A DNA stretch of 64,000 bases from NCBI RefSeq assembly GCF_037078405.1, contig NZ_JAYMGZ010000003.1, forward strand, positions 496,001 through 560,000, in the 5' to 3' direction. This document shows, piece by piece, positions 8,563-17,007 of this stretch. The DNA is from Haloarcula sp. DT43. Its GTDB lineage: Archaea > Halobacteriota > Halobacteria > Halobacteriales > Haloarculaceae. The position numbers were made by a program, and so were the translations under genes. The notes below the pieces were generated by a model, which saw nothing but the letters and a program-made list of their open reading frames with translations, did no database searches and had not been told where the DNA came from. The stretch's first letter is position 1; every line of letters starts with the position of its first letter.

Positions 8563-8994
8563 CTACGCGTCGGCGCGAATGTCCCGGTCGACGGCGTCCG
8601 CCGCTAGCGCGTCGAACCGGTCCCGCGCGGTGTCGGTCAGCGGGTACCGCTCGTGAACGTCGTCCGGTTCCCTGCCGCGCCCGCTGGCCAAGCCGACGAC
8701 GCGGGCGATTGTCTCGTAGTTCTCCCTGACCAGCGAGCCGACGAGGTCGGGCAGTCCGGCACGCCCGGCCAGTTCCTCGGCGGCGGCGCGGCCGGCGTAC
8801 ACCCGCCCTTCCGACCGGTCGACGAGGACCATCGCGAACGGGGGCTCGTCGAACTGTGCCGCCAGGAACGACTGGGCCGACTCGTCGTACCACGATATCG
8901 CGCCGATGTCGTCGACCCGTTCCAGGGCCTTCGCGGCCACCGAGCAGTACGGACACTCGCCGTCGTAGATGAGAACCGACCCGAATCGTGACAT
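8563..8994 (-). CDS. DCC (DUF393) family thiol-disulfide oxidoreductase
   Basis: 143 residues from the ATG at 8994. The family-defining motif is at the start: YDGECPYC places the active-site cysteines at 14 and 17 in a thioredoxin-like setting, followed by the conserved RVDDIG and SWYDE segments and MVLVD. DCC proteins are small thioredoxin-fold proteins with a proposed redox role. The frame is open upstream to 9159, but that extension is unconserved and would cross the repeat at 9007-9056, so the shorter start is chosen. The upstream region is thus almost entirely a mobile-element fragment, which may supply the promoter. Confidence 0.85.
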   Translation of the reverse strand: MSRFGSVLIYDGECPYCSVAAKALERVDDIGAISWYDESAQSFLAAQFDEPPFAMVLVDRSEGRVYAGRAAAEELAGRAGLPDLVGSLVRENYETIARVVGLASGRGREPDDVHERYPLTDTARDRFDALAADAVDRDIRADA

Positions 8995-9006
8995 ACCCGT
9001 CCTACG

Positions 9007-9056
9007 TGCTCTCGTGCGATCAGGTGTGCATTGATTTTCAATGGCTACTATAGTTG
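9007..9056 (-). repeat. Copy 1 of an exact 50-bp inverted repeat (MITE left-end fragment)
   Basis: Fifty bases here are the exact reverse complement of 32352-32401. In the second copy this sequence forms the left end of a small element with terminal inverted repeats (32356-32441). Here only that end is present, because the sequence changes abruptly 12 bases before the DCC gene start. The two copies bracket 23.3 kb in inverted orientation. The rest of the 8995-9397 spacer holds the hairpin at 9253-9275 and no gene. Confidence 0.75.
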
Positions 9057-9252
9057 GAATGCCACCTCGGTCGCCTCGTCGGCATGGTCGCTCCCATCGG
9101 TCGGGACAAGAATGGTGTTGTATTGTGGTACAGACATGTAATTCGTTACTAATACTCAAATAGATTTCTGCGGCAGAACCACACAGCTACTAGCCACCGA
9201 TTAGACGGGCTGTAGTACTTCATGCGTGTGAAATCCCACGAGTCAGTGAACC

Positions 9253-9275
9253 GCCTCGGGGTCAAGCCCCGAGGC
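9253..9275. terminator. 9-bp GC hairpin downstream of the P-type ATPase; possible IS200/IS605 end
   Basis: GCCTCGGGG (9253-9261) pairs perfectly with CCCCGAGGC (9267-9275) around a five-base loop. It lies 123 bases past the stop of the minus-strand ATPase gene, so it could be a transcription-stop structure. Its form also resembles the subterminal hairpins of haloarchaeal IS1341-type (IS200/IS605) elements, though no transposase fragment is adjacent. I cannot decide between the two. Confidence 0.4.
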
Positions 9276-9397
9276 ACTCGCCTTGTTCATCTGTAGAAAC
9301 ACAGTACCGCCGAGCATGAAGAACCCACCAACCAGGTCCGATATTACCTGTGTTCACCAGAGCTGATTTCACTATGGCCGGGGAGCTGATTTCGGAA

Positions 9398-12100
9398 TCA
9401 TCCCTCCTCAGACTGCTTCGGATACCGCAGTCGCCAGCTCAGCTTGTGCAGTTCCATCGCCGCTACGAGGATGAGGGCGATACCGGCAAGTGTAACCCAC
9501 ACCCCGAGATCAACCGGGGCCGTCCCGAGTACGAGCTGTGCTGGGGGGAAGTAGAGAGCGCCGAGATGGATAAGGAAGGCCCCCACAGCACCGACAAGGA
9601 GAATCGGGCTCTTCCACGGCGGCATCCGGAAAATCGAGCGCGTCTCCGACCGTGTGTTCCCCAAATGGACGTTCTCGAACAGCACCATCAGGAGGAGGAG
9701 GGCGTTCCGTGCCGCCGGCTCACCCCACCCAGTGTCGAGCAACCACTGGAAGGTAAGGAGGCCGGTAACCCCCATCACGGTGGCAGCTACGACCGTACGC
9801 TCGATCATCAGCTGATTGAAGATGCGTTCGGTCGGGGAGCGCGGGTTCCGTTCTAGGACGTCGTCTTCCTTCGGTTCGAATGCGAGCGCGACGTCCTGAA
9901 TGCCATTCGTGACGAGGTTCAGCCAGAGCAGCTGGACGGGTAGTAGTGGTAGCGGTAACCCCGCAGCGAGACTCAAAAGCACGAGGACGACCTCCGCGGC
10001 ACCGGTCGAGATGAGCAGATAAATGACTTTCCGGATGTTGTCGTATGCGACACGGCCCTGTTCGATCCCGGCGACGATTGTCGCGAAGTTATCATCGGAG
10101 ATGATGAGCTCGGCTGCATCTCGGGCTACGTCGGTTCCCTCCTGCCCCATCGCAATCCCGATGTTGGCTACGCGAAGAGCGGGGGCGTCGTTGACACCGT
10201 CGCCCGTGACGGCGACGAAGTGCCCCGCTTGTTGGGCAGCGCTCACGATATCGAGTTTCTGAGCCGGAGAGACACGGGCGAAGACGCGGGTCTGTTCGAC
10301 CGCAGCAACGAGTTCCGCTGGCGTGAAGTCAGCGAGGTCGGCACCCGTCAGGACTTCCTCACGTCCGGATGCTAACCCGAGTTCCTGAGCGATTGAAAGC
10401 GCAGTCTCCGGATGGTCGCCGGTCACCATCGAGACAGCGATTCCCGCCTCCTGTGCCGACGCAATCGCGTCTTTGACACCGGGTCGGAGCGGGTCAACCA
10501 TCCCTACGAACCCGAGAAACGTCAGCCCTGTTGGGTCGGGTGGCTCCTCCTCGGCGGTAATCTCTGTCTCAAACGTGCTCTCGGCAAGCGCGAGCACGCG
10601 GTACCCCTGTTTCGCCATCCCCGTGGCTCTGTTAAGCATCTCTTGGCGAGTTCCATCGTCAGACCACGTACACATCTCTAGAACCCGCTCGGGTGCACCC
10701 TTGACGACGACGCGTGTCCCGACGTCGGTTGTATGAAACGTCGCCGCGAACCGGCGTTCGGGTTCGAACGGAATCTGATTGGTCTGCGGGGCGGCAGTGA
10801 GTTCGGAGTCGCGATACCGGCCCGCTTTTCGAGCGAACGACAGGAGCGCGACATCGGTCGGATCGCCGCTCCATGTCCATTCCCCGTCACGGCGGTGAAT
10901 GCTCCCCTCGTTACACAGTGTGGCCGCTCGGGCAAGGCGAGCGAGGTCGTTCGCCACGTCCGCATCGGGCTGGTGCCCGTCCTGCAGGACCGTCCCGTCG
11001 GGGGTGTAGCCAGCGCCGGTCACTTCCAGCGTCGTCCCGTCCGGCAGTCTGAGCTGCCGAACGGTCAGTTCGTTCTCGGTCAGCGTGCCCGTCTTGTCCG
11101 TCGCAATCATCGTACAACTTCCCAGCCCCTCGACAGCGACGAGCTGCCGAACGATGACGCCGACTCGAACCATCCGACTGGTCGCGACGCCGAGCGCCAC
11201 CGTCATGGCGACGGGGAGCCCCTCGGGAATCGCAGACACAGCGAGGGCCACAGCGAACAGGAACATCTCGATGGTACCGAAGCCACGGACGAAAATCCCC
11301 AGCAGCGCAGCGAGAACCGCCGCGAACAGAACTACGACGGCGACGAGTCGAGTGAATCGTTCCATCCGGACCACCAGCGGTGGATTGCCGCCCTCGACAG
11401 CCGACACGTCGCCAGCGAGTCGTCCGATAACCGTTTCGGACCCGGTCTCGACAACGAGACCGCGCCCTCGCCCCCGAGTGACGGTGGTGCCAGCGAAGGC
11501 CATGTTCCGGCGATCCCCGAGCGGGGCCGTTTCCTCACCCCGCCAGTCGGGGTCTTTCAGGACCGGCACGGATTCGCCGGTCAACGCCGATTCGTCGACT
11601 TCGAGGTTCGTCCCCGCCGTCAATCGGATATCTGCGGGGACTCGGTCGCCCGACTCCAGCAGAACAACATCGCCGGGGACGATATCCTCGCCATCGATGT
11701 CGACCGTCTCCCCGTCGCGGATGACTGTCCCCCTGGTTCGAAGCAACTGCTGCAATGCACGACTACTCCGTTCGGCCTGGAACTCCTGTGTGCCCCCGAT
11801 AATCGCGTTGACGACCAGGACGAGCGCGATGAACCCTGCATCCGTAGTCTCCCCGACAGCGATGGAAATAATTGCCGCCACAGCGAGGATGTAGATGAGC
11901 GGGCTCCGAAACTGCCGGAGAAAGATGAGCCACGCTGGGGTGGGCTCCTTCTGTGGGAGCCGATTCGGCCCGTAGTCCGCCCGCCTGGCCGTGGCTTCCT
12001 CGGCGGAGAGCCCAGACTCAGCACTCGCCAATCGAGAGTACACCGTCTTCATAGCTACCGTGTGCCATGACGTATCCTCCTCCGGAGCGGCGGCAGTCAT
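9398..12100 (-). CDS. P2-type cation-transporting ATPase (Ca2+/Na+ type)
   Basis: 900 residues, a complete P-type ATPase that pumps a cation across the cytoplasmic membrane using ATP. In order: an N-terminal cation-ATPase domain, LTGES in the actuator domain (174-177), PEGLP in transmembrane helix 4 (292-296), the phosphorylated Asp335 in DKTGTLT, the nucleotide domain, [21 protein letters not shown], and a C-terminal six-helix cation ATPase domain. The PEGLP helix-4 motif and the C-terminal domain put it in the SERCA/PMR1/Na,K-like P2 group, so Ca2+, Mn2+ or Na+ is more likely than a heavy metal; this is family-level inference. It is monocistronic, and its first ATG at 12100 is preceded by a divergent region with a TFB-like relic. 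Confidence 0.92.
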   Translation of the reverse strand: MTAAAPEEDTSWHTVAMKTVYSRLASAESGLSAEEATARRADYGPNRLPQKEPTPAWLIFLRQFRSPLIYILAVAAIISIAVGETTDAGFIALVLVVNAIIGGTQEFQAERSSRALQQLLRTRGTVIRDGETVDIDGEDIVPGDVVLLESGDRVPADIRLTAGTNLEVDESALTGESVPVLKDPDWRGEETAPLGDRRNMAFAGTTVTRGRGRGLVVETGSETVIGRLAGDVSAVEGGNPPLVVRMERFTRLVAVVVLFAAVLAALLGIFVRGFGTIEMFLFAVALAVSAIPEGLPVAMTVALGVATSRMVRVGVIVRQLVAVEGLGSCTMIATDKTGTLTENELTVRQLRLPDGTTLEVTGAGYTPDGTVLQDGHQPDADVANDLARLARAATLCNEGSIHRRDGEWTWSGDPTDVALLSFARKAGRYRDSELTAAPQTNQIPFEPERRFAATFHTTDVGTRVVVKGAPERVLEMCTWSDDGTRQEMLNRATGMAKQGYRVLALAESTFETEITAEEEPPDPTGLTFLGFVGMVDPLRPGVKDAIASAQEAGIAVSMVTGDHPETALSIAQELGLASGREEVLTGADLADFTPAELVAAVEQTRVFARVSPAQKLDIVSAAQQAGHFVAVTGDGVNDAPALRVANIGIAMGQEGTDVARDAAELIISDDNFATIVAGIEQGRVAYDNIRKVIYLLISTGAAEVVLVLLSLAAGLPLPLLPVQLLWLNLVTNGIQDVALAFEPKEDDVLERNPRSPTERIFNQLMIERTVVAATVMGVTGLLTFQWLLDTGWGEPAARNALLLLMVLFENVHLGNTRSETRSIFRMPPWKSPILLVGAVGAFLIHLGALYFPPAQLVLGTAPVDLGVWVTLAGIALILVAAMELHKLSWRLRYPKQSEEG

Positions 12101-12226
12101 ATCGAAATTTCTTGCCTTTTGACAACACTGGCCGATAGTATATGTGTTCGCATGCTAGACACTACCGTTACACCGCCCGGCTTCCCTGATAGAACGGGCT
12201 TCTACTGCTCCTGTTCTTGCCCAGCT

Positions 12227-12322
12227 TTGTGGATGACGCAAAGCGACGTCGCGGAGGCAGGGAACGTCACGCCAACGACTGTCCGGACGCACCACGAGAC
12301 GTTAGCGGAGCAGATAGCCTGA
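12227..12322 (+). pseudogene. Relic of the C-terminal HTH of a transcription factor B (TFB)-like protein
   Basis: A 31-codon stretch ending in TGA reads LWMTQSDVAEAGNVTPTTVR, then HHETLAEQIA. This matches the pattern of the last cyclin-fold HTH of haloarchaeal TFBs (TQxDVAEAxxVTxxTIR followed by a short helix). The cyclin repeats and zinc ribbon that should come before are missing; upstream codons are unlike TFB. So it is the tail of a deleted gene, or an unrelated HTH fragment. It lies in the 300-base space between the ATPase and the HTH antitoxin-like gene. Confidence 0.45.
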
Positions 12323-12400
12323 CAACGCTGCTGCACAAGCACTGACGGTGTTATAGTTTTCTCAGGAAATTATTTGTTCATAGCGCATATAGCACCCAGT

Positions 12401-12913
12401 ATGACCGAGACGTGGGACGACGTCAACGAGCAGGTCAAAGCAGACTGGAAAGCCGACACCACGCCGTTCGAGCGGGTGTACGAAATCGTCGAACAAACCC
12501 ACAAGGGACAGTCGGCAGCCGAGATCGCCGACCGCGCCCTCGTGAGCGAGCCGACCGCGCGTCGACACTGCAAGGCGCTCGTGAACACCGGGTTCGCCGA
12601 GACGGAGCAAGACGGCCAAACAACGATATACAAGCGAAACAGCGACCGGGTTCTGATGTCCCGGATCCGCGAGCTTCGTGAGGAAGCCAACCGAACGGAG
12701 TTGCTCGACGGCATCAAGGACATGAAAGCCGAGATCCGTCGCTACGAGGATCGCTACGATGTGGTGTCACCCGAAGAGCTCAGCCAGCAACTTGATGCCG
12801 ACGAGACGGATGGCTGGGACGATCTCACTGCGTGGCGAACGACGCGGAAGAATCTCGCCGTCGCGCAAGCCGCACTCGCCTACGACGAGGCCAGTCACCA
12901 GCTCGCTGTATGA
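12401..12913 (+). CDS. Winged-HTH protein (DUF7342-like), probable antitoxin/regulator of the downstream gene
   Basis: 170 residues from the ATG at 12401 (an in-frame upstream codon at 12374 is not conserved-looking). The first 90 residues are a winged helix: YEIVEQTHKGQSAAEIADRA, recognition helix SEPTARRHCKALVN, and a wing (ETEQDGQTTIYKRN). The rest is a long charged helical region typical of the haloarchaeal DUF7342-type group. Its stop overlaps the start of the next gene by four bases (ATGA), so the two are translationally coupled. The order regulator then small globular protein fits a toxin-antitoxin pair in which this member binds DNA. A broken relative lies at 14232-14585. Confidence 0.7.
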   Translation: MTETWDDVNEQVKADWKADTTPFERVYEIVEQTHKGQSAAEIADRALVSEPTARRHCKALVNTGFAETEQDGQTTIYKRNSDRVLMSRIRELREEANRTELLDGIKDMKAEIRRYEDRYDVVSPEELSQQLDADETDGWDDLTAWRTTRKNLAVAQAALAYDEASHQLAV

Positions 12914-13362
12914 GCGATAACGATCGAGCCGGTGAATTCGGGCCGATCTATCTCCCGGCGCTCCAGCGGATTCGTGACCTCTGGCTCGAACTCGAGCCGT
13001 TAGTCGACGAAACAGCGTACAACGACGTCGTCGCCCCCACGGAACTACAAATCAGTCTCACTGATGGGCTCGGCGACGCCGAGAGCGCCCGGCTCGATAT
13101 CCAGTGGAGCGAACTGGGGATGTATTCGTTTCACTACGTCGACAGCGACAGCGTCAACTGGCGCTTCGATCGCCACCCGAATACACACTCCCCCGAACTC
13201 CATTTCCACCCATTGCCCGAGGCCGCCACGACGGCCGCTGAGCCGTCCTGTATCGATGTGACCGAGGTCTCACTCGTGACTCGTGCAGTCCACGCGATGT
13301 GGCGCGCAGCGTACGAGGACGACGACGTTGAGCAGCTGAATAGCGCATCAAATCCACCGTAA
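12910..13362 (+). CDS. TumE-like putative toxin
   Basis: 150 residues. The core (LDIQWSELGMYSFHYVD, then VNWRFDRHPN, then PELHFHP) resembles the TumE/DUF6516 pattern: a beta-strand ending in YxFHY, a W/R-F-D strand and a histidine-rich segment. TumE-family proteins are small toxins paired with HTH antitoxins, mostly in archaea. Translation is coupled to the upstream HTH gene by an ATGA overlap. The assignment rests on motif pattern and gene order, so a non-toxin role as a cofactor of the regulator remains possible. The SWIM gene starts two bases after the stop, making a three-gene operon. Confidence 0.55.
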   Translation: MSDNDRAGEFGPIYLPALQRIRDLWLELEPLVDETAYNDVVAPTELQISLTDGLGDAESARLDIQWSELGMYSFHYVDSDSVNWRFDRHPNTHSPELHFHPLPEAATTAAEPSCIDVTEVSLVTRAVHAMWRAAYEDDDVEQLNSASNPP

Positions 13363-13364
13363 GA

Positions 13365-14186
13365 ATGGATGTGACCAAGGCCACAGTTCGGGGTGTCTGC
13401 ACGGACGCGGTCTTCGAACGTGGCGAGCGATATCTCGCTGACGGTCGTATCCGCGAGATTCACCGTGTCGACACCACCGTAACCGCCGTCGTGAGCGGTA
13501 GCCGTCAGTACGATGTCCGTGTCGACTTCGCCGCCGACAGGTTTGCCCCGTGGTGTGACTGCCCGTATGACGGGCCGGGGACGTGCAAGCACGTCGTCGC
13601 CGTGTTGCTTCGGTGTGTCAACGACCCTCCTCAAGACGAAAGTAGCCAACTTGATGCTGCACTTGACGGCGCCGACGCCGACGAACTCCGCGCGTTCCTG
13701 CGTGACGAACTCCCAAGCGATGGGGATCTCCGTGATCGGTTTCTCGCCCACGTCGGCGAGCCGACGAGACGGTCAGTCGACGAGCTTCGCACCACGATCA
13801 ACCGGCGGTTCGAGGAGACGAACCCTGAGTACCACGTCGTCTTCGAGCCGATCGACTTCACGCAGTGGTTCGATCTCGCGAACGAGTACCGCGAGCAGGG
13901 GAGGTACGCGTCGGCGGCGACCGTCTACCGGGCACTTGTCGAGTCGCTCGACGACAATATGGAGCGCGTCGACGGCGCGTACGATCACTTCTCGAGGGCG
14001 TTCAGTCGGGCACTCGACGGGTACGTCGACTGTGTCGCGTTCAGTGGCCGCGACGCTGATGCCGTCACTGACGCCGTCGCCTTCCTCAACGAGCGGTCAA
14101 TGTCGGGAACGCCGTTCCTCGCGGAACACTTCGAGAAGGCTGTGGTCGAACTCCAGGAAAAGGCGGACGGTCAGTCCTTCGAGTAG
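13365..14186 (+). CDS. SWIM zinc-finger protein
   Basis: 273 residues. A SWIM finger (CxCxnCxH) is clear: Cys64, Cys66, Cys74 and His76 in WCDCPY...TCKHVVAVLL. SWIM domains bind DNA or proteins and occur near SWI2/SNF2 helicases, MULE transposases and recombination factors. The remaining 190 residues are acidic and helical, with a TPR-like stretch (YREQGRYASAATVYRALVE). It follows the HTH/TumE-like pair by two bases, so it is probably the third gene of that operon and may be its target or partner. Confidence 0.8.
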   Translation: MDVTKATVRGVCTDAVFERGERYLADGRIREIHRVDTTVTAVVSGSRQYDVRVDFAADRFAPWCDCPYDGPGTCKHVVAVLLRCVNDPPQDESSQLDAALDGADADELRAFLRDELPSDGDLRDRFLAHVGEPTRRSVDELRTTINRRFEETNPEYHVVFEPIDFTQWFDLANEYREQGRYASAATVYRALVESLDDNMERVDGAYDHFSRAFSRALDGYVDCVAFSGRDADAVTDAVAFLNERSMSGTPFLAEHFEKAVVELQEKADGQSFE

Positions 14187-14231
14187 CTGTTTCGACCTTG
14201 ATAGCGCCCCCAAGTTCGAAGATCCCGAGAA

Positions 14232-14585
14232 TTAGTTTCTCACACGGTCAGCCACGTTGATCCGCTGTTCGCGAGCGGCTTCGACATCCGAGTAGAGTGC
14301 CAACGCGTGCTTGATGAGGCGGCGATCTCCCAGATTCTCTTCCCAACGCGTAATCACGTCGCGGCGGTCGCGAAGCTCGCCACTTGCGAGAGCCCCTTCA
14401 GCAAGCGACTGTTCGAGCGCCTCCCACGTCTCGACGTCGTAGGTTGCCTGCCACTCCTCTATCTCCTCGGTGATCGCGGCCAATTCGTTGCGTAGCTCCT
14501 CGCGCGCGTTTTCCTCGATGAGCGTACGGATCTCCTCGAAGAGCAGTCGCGTGTAGTCCGGCTGGTAGCGCGTCGTCTCACCGCC
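14232..14585 (-). pseudogene. 5'-truncated second copy of the DUF7342-like HTH protein
   Basis: The last 118 codons of this frame (from GGETTRYQPDYTRLLFEE to the stop) have the same layout as the C-terminal half of the HTH gene at 12401: a wing end, then a long charged helical region with EELxxxxAxIxEEIExWQxxYDVxTWE. The winged-helix half is missing. Beyond about 14585 the frame stays open to 14708 but its residues change to arginine-rich noise, because the DNA there codes on the opposite strand (14594-14803). The gene was therefore decapitated by a rearrangement. Confidence 0.6.
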
Positions 14586-14593
14586 CGGACCGG

Positions 14594-14803
14594 CGGGTCT
14601 TCCAGCGCGCTGATCGCGACCACTACATCGTACTCGGAGATGGAAGCGACGAGTGGCTGGTCGTTCTCTGCAGCCAAGGCGACCGTGCATATCCTGCCCC
14701 GCTCGCACAACGGACGGTTCCCGAGGATGGTGACGTAGAACGGGTAATCTGGGAACTCGCCGAAGAGAGCAACGACCTCATCGAGCCCACGGATGGCGAC
14801 TGA
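14594..14803 (+). pseudogene. C-terminal fragment of an unidentified gene
   Basis: An open plus-strand stretch without a start codon reads RVFQRADRDHYIVLGDGSDE, WLVVLCSQGDRAYPAPLAQR, and ends EESNDLIEPTDGD before TGA at 14801. Codon composition is typical haloarchaeal coding, and the sequence looks like a real acidic protein tail. Its 5' part is gone at the same point where the minus-strand HTH relic loses its head. I do not recognise the family. Confidence 0.45.
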
Positions 14804-14918
14804 TGGAGACGCTTCGACCGGCGCAAGCCACCCACCAGTTCCTCGGACGTTGTGTCGAGGCCCTCGGGAAGAAGATGTTTCTATATCGCCGTTGAACTGG
14901 GAGTAGAAAGGAAAGACA

Positions 14919-15842
14919 ATGACGGAAAACCGTTCGGCGACGGGTATTTTTCGCCTTCTTGCTGACGATACACGGATTGCTATTCTCCGTGCTGTTGCTG
15001 TTGCGCAGTACGAACTCGAGCAGGTCGGGTCGGGAGCTGCTGAGCTCGCGTTTTCCGAGATCTACGACCACGTCGATGTGGAGAACACGTCGAAGCTGTC
15101 GTACCACCTCGGAGAACTCACTGGGACCTATCTGCGGAAAAGCGACGATGGCTACTCGCTGTCACACGCTGGTGAGCGCATCGTTCGATTCATCTTGTCG
15201 AGAAATTACGAGCAACCAGAGTCGTTTGGGCCGAAGCCGATCGATGGGGTGTGCGTCTTTTGCGGCGAAGAGGCGCTGGAGGCGAAGCTCTCGCATCAGT
15301 TTTTCCGAATCGACTGTACGGCATGTGAACAACAGGTTACGGGACAGCCGGTCACGCCCGCACAGGTCAGGACACGGGACGGCAAGTCGCTCGTCCAGAG
15401 TGGCAAGCTACGCAGTGCGGAGGATGCCAGGCAGATCCGGCGGGAGATGTGTCCAGAGTGCGGGGCGCAGCTGTCTGCCGATGTGGTTGCAGTACCCGAA
15501 AGTCCGTTACCTGACGCTGATTCGTTCGTGGTGACGAGCGCGTGTGAGGAGTGTCTCCGGGAGTACAACAGCCCGTTGACCTACAGTGTCATCTACCATC
15601 CGGCATCGATTGCGTTCCACTGGGATCGTGGCATCGATGTGACGACGCGGGGCCTCTGGGAGTTTCACGAACACGTCTACGAGGGCCGTTGGACGTCCGA
15701 ACAGACGGCGTCCGATCCCGAGGAGTACGAAGTCGTGTTGCGTCACGGGGACGATGCAGTTCGACTCTACCTTGATTCGACCGCGACAGTGGTGCGGACG
15801 GAGCGCGTGCGAGGCGAAAGCGGTGAGTTTCAGCACTCCTGA
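14919..15842 (+). CDS. ArsR-type winged-HTH regulator with zinc ribbons
   Basis: 307 residues. Residues 8-95 are an ArsR-like winged helix (IFRLLADDTRIAILRAV; FSEIYDHVDVENTSKLSYHL; a wing around YSLSHAGERIV). After it come four CxxC pairs: Cys112/115, Cys133/136, Cys178/181 and Cys209/212, enough for two zinc ribbons. This DNA-binding plus zinc-ribbon layout is common in haloarchaea and may sense a metal, redox state or ligand through the C-terminal half. It is monocistronic, 76 bases before it being clear of the gene fragment upstream. The target is unknown. Confidence 0.82.
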   Translation: MTENRSATGIFRLLADDTRIAILRAVAVAQYELEQVGSGAAELAFSEIYDHVDVENTSKLSYHLGELTGTYLRKSDDGYSLSHAGERIVRFILSRNYEQPESFGPKPIDGVCVFCGEEALEAKLSHQFFRIDCTACEQQVTGQPVTPAQVRTRDGKSLVQSGKLRSAEDARQIRREMCPECGAQLSADVVAVPESPLPDADSFVVTSACEECLREYNSPLTYSVIYHPASIAFHWDRGIDVTTRGLWEFHEHVYEGRWTSEQTASDPEEYEVVLRHGDDAVRLYLDSTATVVRTERVRGESGEFQHS

Positions 15843-16042
15843 CAGAATTATTACGGTATCATCGTTGAGCAGATGGTGGTGCTGGTCGGAGGGTTCGATG
15901 ATTATCTGCGTTAAGCGCTTGTTGTTGTGGTTTTCTGCTCAACTCGCGTTTTGAAGTAGATCCGATAAAATCATCAAATATCCAATGATTTTATTGGTGT
16001 TGCTGGCCCGGCCCATAATTGCGGTCAACGGAGGCCAACCAC

Positions 16043-16744
16043 GTGCAATCGAACAATCCCCACGACACGGCAGGCCAGCAGCATCGAACACACAACGAGA
16101 ATACCGACCAACAGCGATCAGCACGAAGGCGCTCGAAATCGGCCGACGAGATTGCCGACGCGTATGCAGATGTCGCTGACAAACTCGCACGGTGGCGACA
16201 GCTTGACCGGCTGTTCGCCGGTCGGTATCGTCGCCGCCAGTTCGAGTACGCAAACGGCCGAGTACTCGACGTCGCCTGCGGCACCGGGCGGAACTTCCGC
16301 TATCTCCCGCCGTCGAGCGAGGTCGTTGGCATCGACATCAGCGATGAGATGCTCGGCCACGCCCGCAACGAGATCGACAGGCTCGAACTGAGCGGTACTG
16401 TCCATCAGATGGACGCTCAGGCACTCGACTTCCCTGATGACAGCTTCGACACCGTCATCTCGTCGTTCTCCACGTGCACATTCCCCGACCCGATTGCCGC
16501 GCTCCACGAGATGGAACGAGTCTGCACCCCCGACGGCGAGATCCTGCTGCTCGAACACAGGCACAGCGACGCCGCGCCACTCACCTGGCTCCAAGCCTGG
16601 CGCGCCGAATCTCACTACAAGAAGAACGGCTGCCGGTTGAATCACGAACCGCTGGAGACCGTCAAGCAGGCCGGGCTCTCGGTCGAGAACGTATCGACCG
16701 CGTTCTTCGGTCTCGTCACCACCATCGACGTCACCCCGAGGTGA
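16043..16744 (+). CDS. Class I SAM-dependent methyltransferase (UbiE/COQ5-like)
   Basis: About 233 residues. Motif I is VLDVACGTGRNFRYL, followed by an acidic loop (VVGIDISDEML), motif II/IV (DFPDDSFDTVIS) and the HEMERVCTPDGEILLLEH segment. This is the Rossmann methyltransferase pattern of the UbiE/menG type. The C-terminal part (YKKNGCRLNHEPLETV) resembles small-molecule rather than nucleic-acid methyltransferases. I use the GTG at 16043 as start; a TTG at 16019 is the next in-frame choice. It lies 200 bases after the ArsR-type gene on the same strand, so a shared role is possible. Substrate unknown. The following 16745-17007 holds nothing I recognise. Confidence 0.82.
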   Translation: MQSNNPHDTAGQQHRTHNENTDQQRSARRRSKSADEIADAYADVADKLARWRQLDRLFAGRYRRRQFEYANGRVLDVACGTGRNFRYLPPSSEVVGIDISDEMLGHARNEIDRLELSGTVHQMDAQALDFPDDSFDTVISSFSTCTFPDPIAALHEMERVCTPDGEILLLEHRHSDAAPLTWLQAWRAESHYKKNGCRLNHEPLETVKQAGLSVENVSTAFFGLVTTIDVTPR

Positions 16745-17007
16745 TCGTCCAATGACCACGCACTCGACCCACCAATCGCTCACACACCGACTCGACACCC
16801 ATCACCTCACATTCCACGGAACCACCATGTCCGTCCCACACAAGATGCATTACCACCCCGACGCAGACGAGAGGTTGCATCCGAACTCGGCTATCATACC
16901 GGAGGTGGCGTATGTCTAGTGTGCGCTCCAGCCTCCGGTCGTTCGTCTGGTCGCAAAGTGTCAGAAATAATCATTTTGATTTTCAAAACGAAACTTTGTC
17001 AAAATCC

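Noticed and set aside
9253-9275. Proof of a second TnpB element at the 9.2-kb hairpin
   Set aside because: The hairpin resembles IS200/IS605 ends but no transposase fragment lies beside it; it may equally be a terminator for the ATPase gene.
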